Positions 10,725-19,248 of a DNA stretch of 64,000 bases are shown piece by piece (the first letter of the stretch is position 1; the number at the start of each line of letters is the position of its first letter). The notes beneath the pieces were generated by a model. It searched no databases. It was given only the letters and a program-made list of their open reading frames with translations, and had not been told where the DNA came from. Position numbers and translations under genes: made by a program. Location of the stretch: positions 62,001 to 126,000 of the forward strand of contig NZ_JACSOI010000009.1 of NCBI RefSeq assembly GCF_018728565.1, written 5' to 3'. This stretch comes from Zobellia russellii (lineage in GTDB: Bacteria > Bacteroidota > Bacteroidia > Flavobacteriales > Flavobacteriaceae).

Positions 10725-11753
10725 TTAACTCCATCCATGTAATTCGCGAACCTTAATAAGGGTTGCCAAAATATCGTTCCAAGTCTGCTGTTTTAGCATC
10801 ACATCATTATCAAACATGCAACCATCCCAACAAATATGTTTAACCGCTTTTGTCAATTCGCCATTTCCGTCTCTTAACCAGAAGCCGGCATCCTTAGCAA
10901 CATCTAATTTACCGTTTGGATCCGTAGCCAAACAATGACGCCCTGTTTTATCATGTGAACCGGTACCATGTACCGTTCCATCATTCTGAGCCACATGAAA
11001 ATCTATGGTCCATGGTCTTAAAGCATCCGTAACGGTTTTAAGACCCGCTTCTAACGTTTTTCTGTCCGACCAATCAAAATCCTGGGGCAGAATCCTATCT
11101 TCTGGCGCGTTATAGCCCAATAGATACAATAAGGTATGAGACATATCTGCTTGAAAACCAATATTGGGTCTATCTACAGCTTCTAAAGTTTCTACCATAG
11201 CCTTCCAGCTATGCATTCCCGCCCAGCAAATCTCACCTTCTGCAGCTAATTTCTCATCATAATCCGCAGCAACATCACATGCCTCACGAAAAGTTTTAGC
11301 AATCAATTTGGTATTGTTTACTGGATCCTTGGCCCAGTCTTCCGAACTAGAGGCAGAATCTATTCTAATAACACCATATTGTCTTACACCGTGCTCCCTG
11401 AAAATTTTTCCAAAATGACACGCACGTTGCACCATAGCTACAAATGTCTTACGGTCCTCATCCGAACCCAAGGTAGGTCCGCCCCAAATAGGTGCGACCA
11501 ATGTGCCAATATTCAGATTGCGACCAGCAACCTTATCCGCAAGTCTTTTAATGTTATCATCAGAACTATGAATATCAACATGTGGATCAAATAACCCAAT
11601 ATCTATTCCATCAAACTTAATACCGTTAACTTCTGCATTTGCAGTCATATCAAGCATTTGATCAAACGAAATAGGCGGTTCCGAATCTGGTCCTTTACCA
11701 ACAATACCGGGCCATGAGGCATTGTGGAGTTTTGGAAAAGTGTTGTCTTTCAT
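10725..11753 (-). CDS. Second TIM-barrel sugar isomerase/epimerase
   Basis: 342-aa xylose isomerase-like TIM barrel without a signal peptide, clearly different from the isomerase at 8997. Likely metal-site strands include [33 protein letters not shown] and [11 protein letters not shown]. Its neighbours are the cupin gene upstream (gap 91 bp) and the hydrolase downstream (gap 24 bp). The family contains isomerases, epimerases and keto-sugar dehydratases; I cannot assign a substrate. Confidence 0.8.
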   Translation of the reverse strand: MKDNTFPKLHNASWPGIVGKGPDSEPPISFDQMLDMTANAEVNGIKFDGIDIGLFDPHVDIHSSDDNIKRLADKVAGRNLNIGTLVAPIWGGPTLGSDEDRKTFVAMVQRACHFGKIFREHGVRQYGVIRIDSASSSEDWAKDPVNNTKLIAKTFREACDVAADYDEKLAAEGEICWAGMHSWKAMVETLEAVDRPNIGFQADMSHTLLYLLGYNAPEDRILPQDFDWSDRKTLEAGLKTVTDALRPWTIDFHVAQNDGTVHGTGSHDKTGRHCLATDPNGKLDVAKDAGFWLRDGNGELTKAVKHICWDGCMFDNDVMLKQQTWNDILATLIKVRELHGWS

Positions 11754-11844
11754 ACTTCTGTTCTTTTAAATTATACGTATTTACTTCTTTAATTTAGCGC
11801 AATTTTAAACGTAAAAAATACACTTGCTCTAAAATACGGTTTAT

Positions 11845-13056
11845 TTATAATTTAAGGTCAGGATTTTTTGGTCCAAAATGTTTTAACATTACAATAGGAT
11901 CGGTTTTACTATGGTTTACGATGGTAACACCTTCTTTTGCTGCTTTTTCAGTTACAAAATATTCATCATGTGTTAATTGTCCGTATCTAATAAGTGATGG
12001 GGTCTCTATATCCCAAACACCCATCTTACCATGGCCTTGCATCATAATCATTCCATAGCAGGCACTATCCTTAATGGTGACTGTTTGCCCTGGCAGAACC
12101 GTCAATTCTTTGGCGCTAAAAGCATCGGAACGGTAACAGATCCATTTATCAACATAACCCTCTGCCTCCATTTCCTCCAAAGGCTTCACAGGAATAGGCC
12201 TCATAAAACGCGTTTCCAACATATTGGGGTCCGTATTCAATTCCCAATCTATTACTTCCAGAAGCTGGTCAAAATCGCCTTTTCTATCCTCTGGAGTTCC
12301 GTTCCACAACAGTTCTTCTGGAATAATAGCTTCATTTACCAAAGATTGGTACATAGCAAACACATCGGATGCTTTTTGCGGTTCGTAGGTACACAAACTA
12401 CCTGGAGCGTGAAGCATTCCCGGTGGCACATCCCAACCCGTTCCTGGTTCCAATCTAAAGGCCGATGAAAAGTTTGTTATCTTGTTATCTCCTTTGGTAA
12501 AATTCTTTAGACATTCTTTTATCTCCTCTTTCGTCGTACCGGGAGTTATCCCGAAAAAAGTGTACGGAAAATCGCCTCCATGGTTATTTACCTGAGGTGG
12601 AAAATAATATGCTTCCGGTTTTCCCTTTTGACCAATTTTGGCCGCATGCTCATCATTATGGTGAATGTGATGTGGCAACGGCCCCATATTATCAAAAAAC
12701 TTGGAATACATAGGCCAACTTTGGTACTCGTTCCACAGACGGTCTCCAATAATCTCACCTTTTAATTCATCAATAACATCTTTTAAAAGAATCTGTACTT
12801 CTTTGCCATCTTCTTCAAAAACAACCGGACTTAAACCTTCGTTCTCTCCGGTTAACGGTCCATTTTCCGCAGGTGTCGTTGAAGAAAACCAACGTTCATC
12901 TATACCTCCACGCTCTCCTCCCAAAACGTAATAATCATCTGGATGCAATTTTATCCTTCTACCCGGAACACAAAAAGAACGCGGTACCCAAGTTGGTGCC
13001 AAACGTAAAATTCCCTGTCCCTGCTCCAAAGCCTTTCTAGCCGATGAATTTGCCAT
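11845..13056 (-). CDS. Cupin-fold protein, class I mannose-6-phosphate isomerase-like
   Basis: 403-aa protein with the metal-binding cupin motif HHIHHNDEHA at residues 129-138 and a second His in GWDVPPGMLHAPGS. This layout resembles class I phosphomannose isomerases and related sugar isomerases, though the overall sequence is not one I recognise by name. I use the ATG at 13056 (MANSSARKALEQG); the longer reading frame begins at a TTG nine bases upstream. It follows the DUF4432 gene by 17 bp within the seven-gene operon. A role in aldose-ketose interconversion is plausible; the substrate is unknown. Confidence 0.7.
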   Translation of the reverse strand: MANSSARKALEQGQGILRLAPTWVPRSFCVPGRRIKLHPDDYYVLGGERGGIDERWFSSTTPAENGPLTGENEGLSPVVFEEDGKEVQILLKDVIDELKGEIIGDRLWNEYQSWPMYSKFFDNMGPLPHHIHHNDEHAAKIGQKGKPEAYYFPPQVNNHGGDFPYTFFGITPGTTKEEIKECLKNFTKGDNKITNFSSAFRLEPGTGWDVPPGMLHAPGSLCTYEPQKASDVFAMYQSLVNEAIIPEELLWNGTPEDRKGDFDQLLEVIDWELNTDPNMLETRFMRPIPVKPLEEMEAEGYVDKWICYRSDAFSAKELTVLPGQTVTIKDSACYGMIMMQGHGKMGVWDIETPSLIRYGQLTHDEYFVTEKAAKEGVTIVNHSKTDPIVMLKHFGPKNPDLKL

Positions 13057-13073
13057 AGTATTCAATATTTATT

Positions 13074-14144
13074 TTATAAAAAAGATGTTATAAATGTTTC
13101 TATTTTTTCCGGTGATAACACTTCCAATTCCAGTGAATAGCTTCTGCTTTCATTGGGTTTCAACAAAATAAGTGTGCCATCTTCCCGTGCTTTTTTTTGT
13201 CCTACCGGTGGATTTGTTGCCGGCTCTAAGGCCGTAACATATTCATTTTTGCCCCAATGTTGCCAATTGATCAACCAGGGTAATTGTTTTTTAGGAAAGC
13301 GAAGTGACACGGCCAAATTGAGCTTTTTATTATAAATTCCGCAGTGGCAATTTCCTTCAGTATCCGCTTCTGCATCAATAAAAGCAACATCCTCTCCTGT
13401 TCCGGAATGCGCCTCTAAAGGCTCTGGACATTTTCTAAAGTTCACTTCGTCCTTAAATATTTTACGCTCAGAGTCCGGTGTTGGGGATTCCCAGTTGCCT
13501 TTCCAAAGCAAATCCGTGCCTTCATCCACCAAAGGCCAACCAAAATTTACGTGATACAAGAGCATATGTGGTGCCATTTGATTCCCGCGATTAAGCACCT
13601 CATCATGAACGTGAATTTTAGCTTCACCCAATTTCCCTGAAATAGTTCTTTTCAATTCCAACATGGGTCCAAAAACCTGAGCTTCCCGAACAATACCGGT
13701 GATACTCATTTCCATTTTTCCCGCAGTTGGATCCGGCTGAACAATAGAAATAATTTCTGCAGGCGTATTGCTTATAAGGCCATGAAGCCCTCTTACCCCA
13801 TATTCATCTTCCTCTGGACCTCCCACATGCGATAGTCCGCAAGTGGTTAAAAGTCCGCCGCCAAAATTCCGTATCCAGCCCATTCCCTTGTCTGAAAATC
13901 GTTCAGGAGGAACTACTCCAGTTTTGCTCAACCAAGCCAAACTATATTCTTTATAAAAGGCATCCGAAATATCCATCCCACGATCAATAATAACCTTGTA
14001 CCTTAGTCCCGTTCCTGTATTGACCCATGCAATGCGTGTTCCTCTCCCTAAACCATTATCAAGGACAGAAGTCTCAATACCACCAACCTGAGCGGTATTC
14101 CCAATCTTGTCTTTACCTTTATATATAATTTTTTCCGTGAGCAT
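13074..14144 (-). CDS. DUF4432, aldose 1-epimerase-like
   Basis: 356-aa protein of the DUF4432/galactose-mutarotase-like superfamily. The DRGMDISDA block near residue 93, the GLHGLISNTPAEI block and the conserved LLYHVNFGWPL with its His match this group. Mutarotases interconvert sugar anomers and DUF4432 members often sit in carbohydrate operons. There is no signal peptide. It is second in the operon, 30 bp after the cytochrome-type gene and 17 bp before the cupin gene. The family assignment is fairly sure; activity is inferred. Confidence 0.8.
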   Translation of the reverse strand: MLTEKIIYKGKDKIGNTAQVGGIETSVLDNGLGRGTRIAWVNTGTGLRYKVIIDRGMDISDAFYKEYSLAWLSKTGVVPPERFSDKGMGWIRNFGGGLLTTCGLSHVGGPEEDEYGVRGLHGLISNTPAEIISIVQPDPTAGKMEMSITGIVREAQVFGPMLELKRTISGKLGEAKIHVHDEVLNRGNQMAPHMLLYHVNFGWPLVDEGTDLLWKGNWESPTPDSERKIFKDEVNFRKCPEPLEAHSGTGEDVAFIDAEADTEGNCHCGIYNKKLNLAVSLRFPKKQLPWLINWQHWGKNEYVTALEPATNPPVGQKKAREDGTLILLKPNESRSYSLELEVLSPEKIETFITSFL

Positions 14145-14174
14145 TGCGAATATAATTCTGACTTACCAAATCTC

Positions 14175-16865
14175 TTATTCCTTAGTAAAAATTTCGTTTT
14201 CGGCATCACCACCAGAAATGAGGTACGCCAATAAGTCTTTGACCTCATCATCACTCAAACGATTGATCGTACCTGGCGGCATCAATGAAACCGATGACAT
14301 TTTAGTACCCAATACCTCCTCTTTGGGAATAGTCCTAAGAACATCAGGCGCATACGGATTCTGAGATACCGTATAGTTTTTCCCTTCCTCACCAATTAAT
14401 CTACCCACAATTGAGTTTCCATCCTTAAGCATAAAAACCGTGGTGTTGTACTGATCTGAAATTACATCACTGGGGTCAATAATAGCTTTAAGAATATCTT
14501 CGGCAGAAAACCGAGTACCGATTTGAGATAACTCCGGGCCTATATTCTCTCCTTCGCCACGCATACTATGACACGTAACACAATTGGTTGCCAAAAACAT
14601 GTTCCTACCGGTTTCAAAATTTCTGTTCTGCAAACCATCGGCCAATAAGGGTGTTATATCCTTTTCTTCCCATCTCTTACCAGGCCCTTTGGGCTGCACC
14701 GCACTGGAAACCAACTCGTTTCCGGATTTACTCAGCAATGAATCTCCTGACATTTGATTGTAGAATTCCTTTTTATTCGCAGCCACGTGGGTCAATGCTT
14801 TCTTCCTTGCCTTATCTATAAAACCAATATAGCTACGCCCTGCTTTAAATGAAAAAGCTTTATAAAACCATTTGAAATATTTCTCCCTTAACTCCGGCGT
14901 CCAACCTACTGTGGCATCCTGTAATACCAGACCATAATATGTATGCTGTGCCAAAGGCATATTTTTTAGGGTTTCGGCGATGTCCATTCCATACTGCGGA
15001 TTTCGTAAAATCAAATCTGCCGCATCCGTGGCCGTATTAGCCATTACCGAAGCATTTTCTCCTTCTTCGGATTCTAATAAGGCAAGTGTTTTTGAAATCA
15101 CCGAAGCGTCATCTACAAATACCAATGTTTTGCTTAACAATTGATTTAACACATCCGTATCTGCTGGATAATGGGTTGAAAGATATCCGCTGATTTTTCT
15201 TTTAATATCTGCATTAGGTTTCCCAAAACGCGCTAAAGTAAGCTCTATGGCACGAACCAAATCTACTTGGTTTTGCTCAGAAAGACTTGCATAATCAATA
15301 TGTACCAAAGAATTCAATAGTTGATCACGCTGACTTTTATCTCCCTGTCTAGCCAAAGCAACGGCTGCATGAATCTTTCTAACCGCATTAGTTTCCGCAT
15401 AAACTTTTTCCTGCCAAGTGCTTACAGGTTGATGTTCTACAGCAATACGGGCAGCATATTGAATAAAACGGTCTTTACTATTTAAATATGGCCAAGCAAA
15501 ATCTAAAGCCCCATCCTTAGGAGCTCCGTGATAAGTCTCCAATTTTTTACGGATTTCGTTTTCCTTAGTAGGCTCCAAATTCGCAGCGGCCCCTGTTAGT
15601 TCATCTGGATTGTTATAATAAACACGATACAGGTCTGATTCTAACCTACGTCCTCCGGTCATAAAGTACATGGCTCCGTCCGGGCCAATAACCCCATCCG
15701 TTAACGGAAGTGGAATTCCAGATAAAAATTCCTCTTTTTCACCAATATAAGATGCACCATTAGCTTTCATTTCAATGGCATAAATAATCCCGAAACTCCA
15801 ATCAAAAGCAAATACGCTATGTTGATATTTTTCAGGAAACTTAGCTCCATTTCCATGCATTACATTAGTAGGTGACCCTTGACCTATATTAAGTACAGGA
15901 GGTACATTGTCAGGATACGCAGCAGACCATTTGCCATTTCCCGTTCGCCATCCAAATTCCGCTCCGCTTGTAACATGGCAAATTCGGGTGGGGCGATACC
16001 ATGGCATTCCTAAATCCCATTCCATATCCGAGTCATAAACGAACATATCTCCCAATTCATTGAACGCCAAATCAAACGGATTTCTGAAACCTGAAGCCAC
16101 AAGCTCCCATCGTTTTCCCTCAGGGTCAAGATTTGCCACCCAACCTCCGGGAGCCCCACGGTCATTGGCATGCCCACGAGGGTCTTTAATTTGAGGAAAC
16201 AAATTGTCATCCTGCCAGTTGTTAGGAAGACGATATCCTTCCATCTCCGGTAGATCTGTATGGTTACCAGCTATAACGTATAGCGACTCCCCATCTGGAG
16301 AAAGAACTATACTGTGAGGGCCATGCTCTCCTGCCCCGTCCAAAGCCTTTAAAAGTGTAATTTTATCGTATTGATCATCATTATCCGTATCCTGTAAACG
16401 ATAAAGGCCACTAGTCTTTTCAAAATCATCACTACCCCTATGGTTTACCATTACATAAAGGCTATTGAAAGCGTACAATAACCCTTGGGCATAACCCATT
16501 TGTATTATGGAATCTGCTACTTTCGCTTCCGTTTGAATTTTAAGCTTTTCTATTTTTGGTGTAAGATTGTCCGCTCCTATTGGTGCAACTTCCATTCTGT
16601 ACAAAGCACCGTATTGATCTGAAGTAATTAATCTTCCCTTATTATCAAAAGTCATGGCCACCCAAGACCCCATATTATTATCTCCAGGACTATATAAATG
16701 TTCTGCATCAAAACCTGGCTGTAATTTTAGCTTTGCTATTTTAGGGTTATCGGACTGAACCGTTTCATTTTCATTTTTTTTGTCGGACGTACAGGAAGTT
16801 GCTAAAATCAAAACACTACAAAGGAGAAGATTAAGCTTATTAATCCTTAAAAAATTTATAATCAT
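14175..16865 (-). CDS. Beta-propeller / cytochrome c lipoprotein (PVC-type haem domain)
   Basis: 896-aa exported protein. A lipobox LATSC (Cys25) follows the signal peptide. The first half is a glucose/sorbosone dehydrogenase-like beta-propeller (blocks GQGSPTNVMHGNG and GVIGPDGAMYFMTGG), the middle looks like helical HEAT-type repeats, and the C-terminus is a haem c domain with CVTCH at residues 762-766 and SLMPPGTINRLSDDEV beyond it. This domain order is that of the large PVC-type haem proteins, common in Planctomycetes and marine Bacteroidetes. A role as periplasmic sugar dehydrogenase or electron acceptor is likely. It is the first gene of the operon reading down to 7807, and its -7 box is at 17045-17052. 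Confidence 0.85.
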   Translation of the reverse strand: MIINFLRINKLNLLLCSVLILATSCTSDKKNENETVQSDNPKIAKLKLQPGFDAEHLYSPGDNNMGSWVAMTFDNKGRLITSDQYGALYRMEVAPIGADNLTPKIEKLKIQTEAKVADSIIQMGYAQGLLYAFNSLYVMVNHRGSDDFEKTSGLYRLQDTDNDDQYDKITLLKALDGAGEHGPHSIVLSPDGESLYVIAGNHTDLPEMEGYRLPNNWQDDNLFPQIKDPRGHANDRGAPGGWVANLDPEGKRWELVASGFRNPFDLAFNELGDMFVYDSDMEWDLGMPWYRPTRICHVTSGAEFGWRTGNGKWSAAYPDNVPPVLNIGQGSPTNVMHGNGAKFPEKYQHSVFAFDWSFGIIYAIEMKANGASYIGEKEEFLSGIPLPLTDGVIGPDGAMYFMTGGRRLESDLYRVYYNNPDELTGAAANLEPTKENEIRKKLETYHGAPKDGALDFAWPYLNSKDRFIQYAARIAVEHQPVSTWQEKVYAETNAVRKIHAAVALARQGDKSQRDQLLNSLVHIDYASLSEQNQVDLVRAIELTLARFGKPNADIKRKISGYLSTHYPADTDVLNQLLSKTLVFVDDASVISKTLALLESEEGENASVMANTATDAADLILRNPQYGMDIAETLKNMPLAQHTYYGLVLQDATVGWTPELREKYFKWFYKAFSFKAGRSYIGFIDKARKKALTHVAANKKEFYNQMSGDSLLSKSGNELVSSAVQPKGPGKRWEEKDITPLLADGLQNRNFETGRNMFLATNCVTCHSMRGEGENIGPELSQIGTRFSAEDILKAIIDPSDVISDQYNTTVFMLKDGNSIVGRLIGEEGKNYTVSQNPYAPDVLRTIPKEEVLGTKMSSVSLMPPGTINRLSDDEVKDLLAYLISGGDAENEIFTKE

Positions 16866-17044
16866 TTTAAGTTTTGTTTAAATAGAATATAGGTTCATTA
16901 AAGAACCGATAACTCTATTGAGTTGGGTTGGTGTTTTAAAAACATGGCTATAACTTTACGGTTATTTTTATGTTTCTAAGTCCCTAAAACTAATGAAGCA
17001 TTTTTTCTTTACTATCCTGTAGTGTACTGCCCAATTTTGCGCTA

Positions 17045-17052
17045 CAAATGTA
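17045..17052 (-). promoter_or_regulatory. -7 box for the seven-gene minus-strand operon
   Basis: TACATTTG on the minus strand, an exact TAnnTTTG match, lies about 180 bp before the lipoprotein start at 16865. The leader would contain a small hairpin (GGTTC, six-base loop, GAACC) near 16890. No good -33 element is visible. The 258-bp gap holds no other gene. Confidence 0.4.
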
Positions 17053-17123
17053 AAATTGAATTTATAAAACTGAGTGTCATTGAAATAGGTGGGGAAATTC
17101 CAAACCAGAGGATAAATATGATT

Positions 17124-17951
17124 TTATTTTTTCAAGTCTTTCCAATCTACAAGAGTAATATTCCTCTCATCCAAAATTGACCTACACTCTTGGCTTGTAA
17201 AATAGTCAAAATCGATTTGCCTCCATTCAGAACCAAAATTTGGATGGTTAATAGTTACAGCTTTCATTTCTGCATCATCAAAGGCAGGGTGAATTAATAT
17301 AAGATTAACGCCATCAACCAGATTATCAAAAATACTTCTGTAATATTCCTTTAATTTTCCTTCTTTAAAATATCCAAAATTTCCATAATGTGTTTTGTCA
17401 ATTACCAAGTCTTCTTCTCCTAGGTTCTGGCTGTAATCCAACCCAACCATTTCCATAAGTTCCCTATTCAACAGAACAGGTATATTATATACCCTCCCTA
17501 GGTCTTTATAAACTTCAAATAAGTCTGCTCTAGCCCCAAGACTATACATATGTGAATCAATATGACTTGGATTAATACCAAACTTCAACCCTCTCTCTAT
17601 TTGAGCTATAAGTTCCTTTTTGACTTCGGACACCACAGCATGTTCCCTTAGTAAATCTCGATTTCTAAAAAAATAACCGTTCTCATCTACCAAACTTGAA
17701 ACTTCCGAGACTGGCAAAACGGGCCCAAATTTATATTTTTCCCATTCACAAGTTAGAGTAAGATGAATTCCATAATCGTAAAATGGATTTTCTCTAGCAA
17801 ATTCCGTCATCTCATAAAACCAAGGACAATTGACCATAATGCTACATGAGTTAACCATGCCCTTTTTGAGAGCCTCCATTGTTGCTCTATTTTCGGACTG
17901 ACATAGACCAGCATCATCGGCATGAATAATAAGTTTTTTGCTCTTTTTCAT
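17124..17951 (-). CDS. ChbG/YdjC (HpnK)-family carbohydrate deacetylase
   Basis: 275-aa cytoplasmic protein of the YdjC/ChbG family, metal-dependent deacetylases acting on acetylated oligosaccharides such as chitobiose. The family signature LIIHADDAGLCQSEN is at residues 6-20 with the Asp-Asp metal ligands, GIHLTLTCEW carries the metal His, and INPSHIDSHMYSLG the second His block. I chose the ATG at 17951 (MKKSKKLIIHADD) because the ORF upstream to 18041 reads as leader-like sequence. It is divergent from the AraC gene and separated from the downstream operon by 258 bp. Its substrate here is unknown. Confidence 0.85.
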   Translation of the reverse strand: MKKSKKLIIHADDAGLCQSENRATMEALKKGMVNSCSIMVNCPWFYEMTEFARENPFYDYGIHLTLTCEWEKYKFGPVLPVSEVSSLVDENGYFFRNRDLLREHAVVSEVKKELIAQIERGLKFGINPSHIDSHMYSLGARADLFEVYKDLGRVYNIPVLLNRELMEMVGLDYSQNLGEEDLVIDKTHYGNFGYFKEGKLKEYYRSIFDNLVDGVNLILIHPAFDDAEMKAVTINHPNFGSEWRQIDFDYFTSQECRSILDERNITLVDWKDLKK

Positions 17952-18122
17952 AATTAACAATAATAAAGAATAGGGAATTAAATTGAATTGGGAGTTTCCA
18001 GTAACTAAGCAGGAATTTAAGAAAAGAATATCAGCTAACATTTATCATATCGAATTGATAAAATTAACCTAACACACCTACACTATTCTACCGTTAAAAT
18101 TAATATTTTATAATATTTGAGG

Positions 18123-18130
18123 TAATTTTG
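18123..18130 (+). promoter_or_regulatory. Candidate -7 box for the AraC gene
   Basis: TAATTTTG matches TAnnTTTG exactly, 100 bp before the AraC start. The 279-bp divergent gap (17952-18230) is very A/T-rich. It lacks the 21-bp repeat plus 37-bp spacing operator seen at the four neighbouring promoters, so AraC is probably not controlled in the same way. Confidence 0.4.
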
Positions 18131-18230
18131 TATATTTATGAAAATTTATACTCATTAAAAAAATGAATTCTTGAAAATTACGCCTCAAAATTCGTTTTAT
18201 TATGGGTATCCCTGACGAAAGAAATAGACT

Positions 18231-19115
18231 ATGAAGCTGACGTACAAACAAACCGAAAAACGACCCGAAAATTCCTTTTTAGCTCGGCAAGACCGCTTAC
18301 CATGTATAGAACAGAACTGGCATTTTCATAAGGAACTAGAACTTATATACTTTATAAAAAGTAGCGGCACACGTTATGTAGGTAATTCTATTGGAAGCTT
18401 CTCTCCGGGAGAACTGTATCTCATTGGCAGCAATATTCCCCACCTGTTCCGCAACCATAAGGAGTATTATAACGACCAACAGGAAACCGAAGCGGTTAAC
18501 CTGATCGTAATAAAATTTGAACCTAACTTTTTGGGAAGCGACTTTTTAGACCTTACCGAATCCAAGCGGTTAAAAAATCTTTTTCAACAAGCGGAAAGAG
18601 GTATAAAATTTTCCGAATCCGCTACCTATATGGTTCACAACCTTATCCTAGGCTTGGTCGGGGACCAAGGTCTTTCCAGCATTGTGGGGCTTCTAAAAGT
18701 TCTTGATACACTATCTATAAGTGAAAATTATGATTTGCTCTGCTCAGAAGTAATAGCCAACACTTACAACAGCAATGAAAAGGACAGAATGCGTAAAATC
18801 ATAAATTTCTTGACCGAAAATTTTGAAAAGAAAATAGAATTGGAACAAATTGCCTCTATAGCACACATGACGCCAAATGCATTCTGTAGATACTTCAAAA
18901 AGAAAACTAGAAAATCCTTTACACAATACCTAAACGAAATACGCCTTAGAAATGCTTGTAAGTTGTTGATTGAGGGAGAAATGCAAATCTCAACCGTTTG
19001 TTATCAGTCAGGTTTTAATACGCTCACCAATTTTAATAGACAATTTAAAGCTTTAATGAACATTACCCCAACCGAGTATATGCAAAAGTATAACGAGAAA
19101 AAAGAAGTTGTATAA
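18231..19115 (+). CDS. AraC-family regulator of the carrageenan-type locus
   Basis: 294-aa soluble transcription factor. The N-terminal cupin sensor domain carries HFHKELELIY at residues 31-40 and SPGELYLIGSNIPH at 58-71. The C-terminal AraC double helix-turn-helix spans about residues 186-288 (IASIAHMTPNAFCRYFKKK, then CYQSGFNTLTNFNRQFK). It heads the plus-strand block. An AraC gene sits at the same place beside the carrageenan regulon described for Zobellia galactanivorans. The four operator-like sites at 19146, 20565, 29971 and 35859 fit a dimeric AraC protein contacting two half-sites two helical turns apart. The inducer is probably a carrageenan-derived sugar; this is inference. Confidence 0.92.
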   Translation: MKLTYKQTEKRPENSFLARQDRLPCIEQNWHFHKELELIYFIKSSGTRYVGNSIGSFSPGELYLIGSNIPHLFRNHKEYYNDQQETEAVNLIVIKFEPNFLGSDFLDLTESKRLKNLFQQAERGIKFSESATYMVHNLILGLVGDQGLSSIVGLLKVLDTLSISENYDLLCSEVIANTYNSNEKDRMRKIINFLTENFEKKIELEQIASIAHMTPNAFCRYFKKKTRKSFTQYLNEIRLRNACKLLIEGEMQISTVCYQSGFNTLTNFNRQFKALMNITPTEYMQKYNEKKEVV

Positions 19116-19145
19116 ACTCTTATATGTCTCAAAAAGCACAAGTGG

Positions 19146-19211
19146 GGTTACAATAGTGCCTATAATGGTTAATGTACGCATTTTCACGATGGTATATTTC
19201 TGCTATTTTTG
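19146..19211 (+). promoter_or_regulatory. AraC-type operator-promoter, site 1 (gntP)
   Basis: First half-site GGTTACAATAGTG begins at 19146 and the second, GGTTAATGT, at 19167, exactly 21 bp later on the same strand. The -7 box TATTTTTG (exact TAnnTTTG) starts at 19204, exactly 37 bp after the second half-site. No -33 TTG is apparent, as expected for an activator-dependent promoter. The GntP start is 38 bp beyond the -7 box. Confidence 0.75.
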
Positions 19212-19248
19212 TTTGGATAGCCTGCCTACCTAACTTAAAAATGACCCT

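Noticed and set aside
18063-18093. Operator-like half-sites on the minus strand in the AraC-chbG gap (CACTATTCTACCG at 18081-18093, ATTAACC at 18063)
   Set aside because: The first half matches at about 10 of 13 positions, but the spacing to the second is 24, not 21, and no -7 box falls 37 bp further on.
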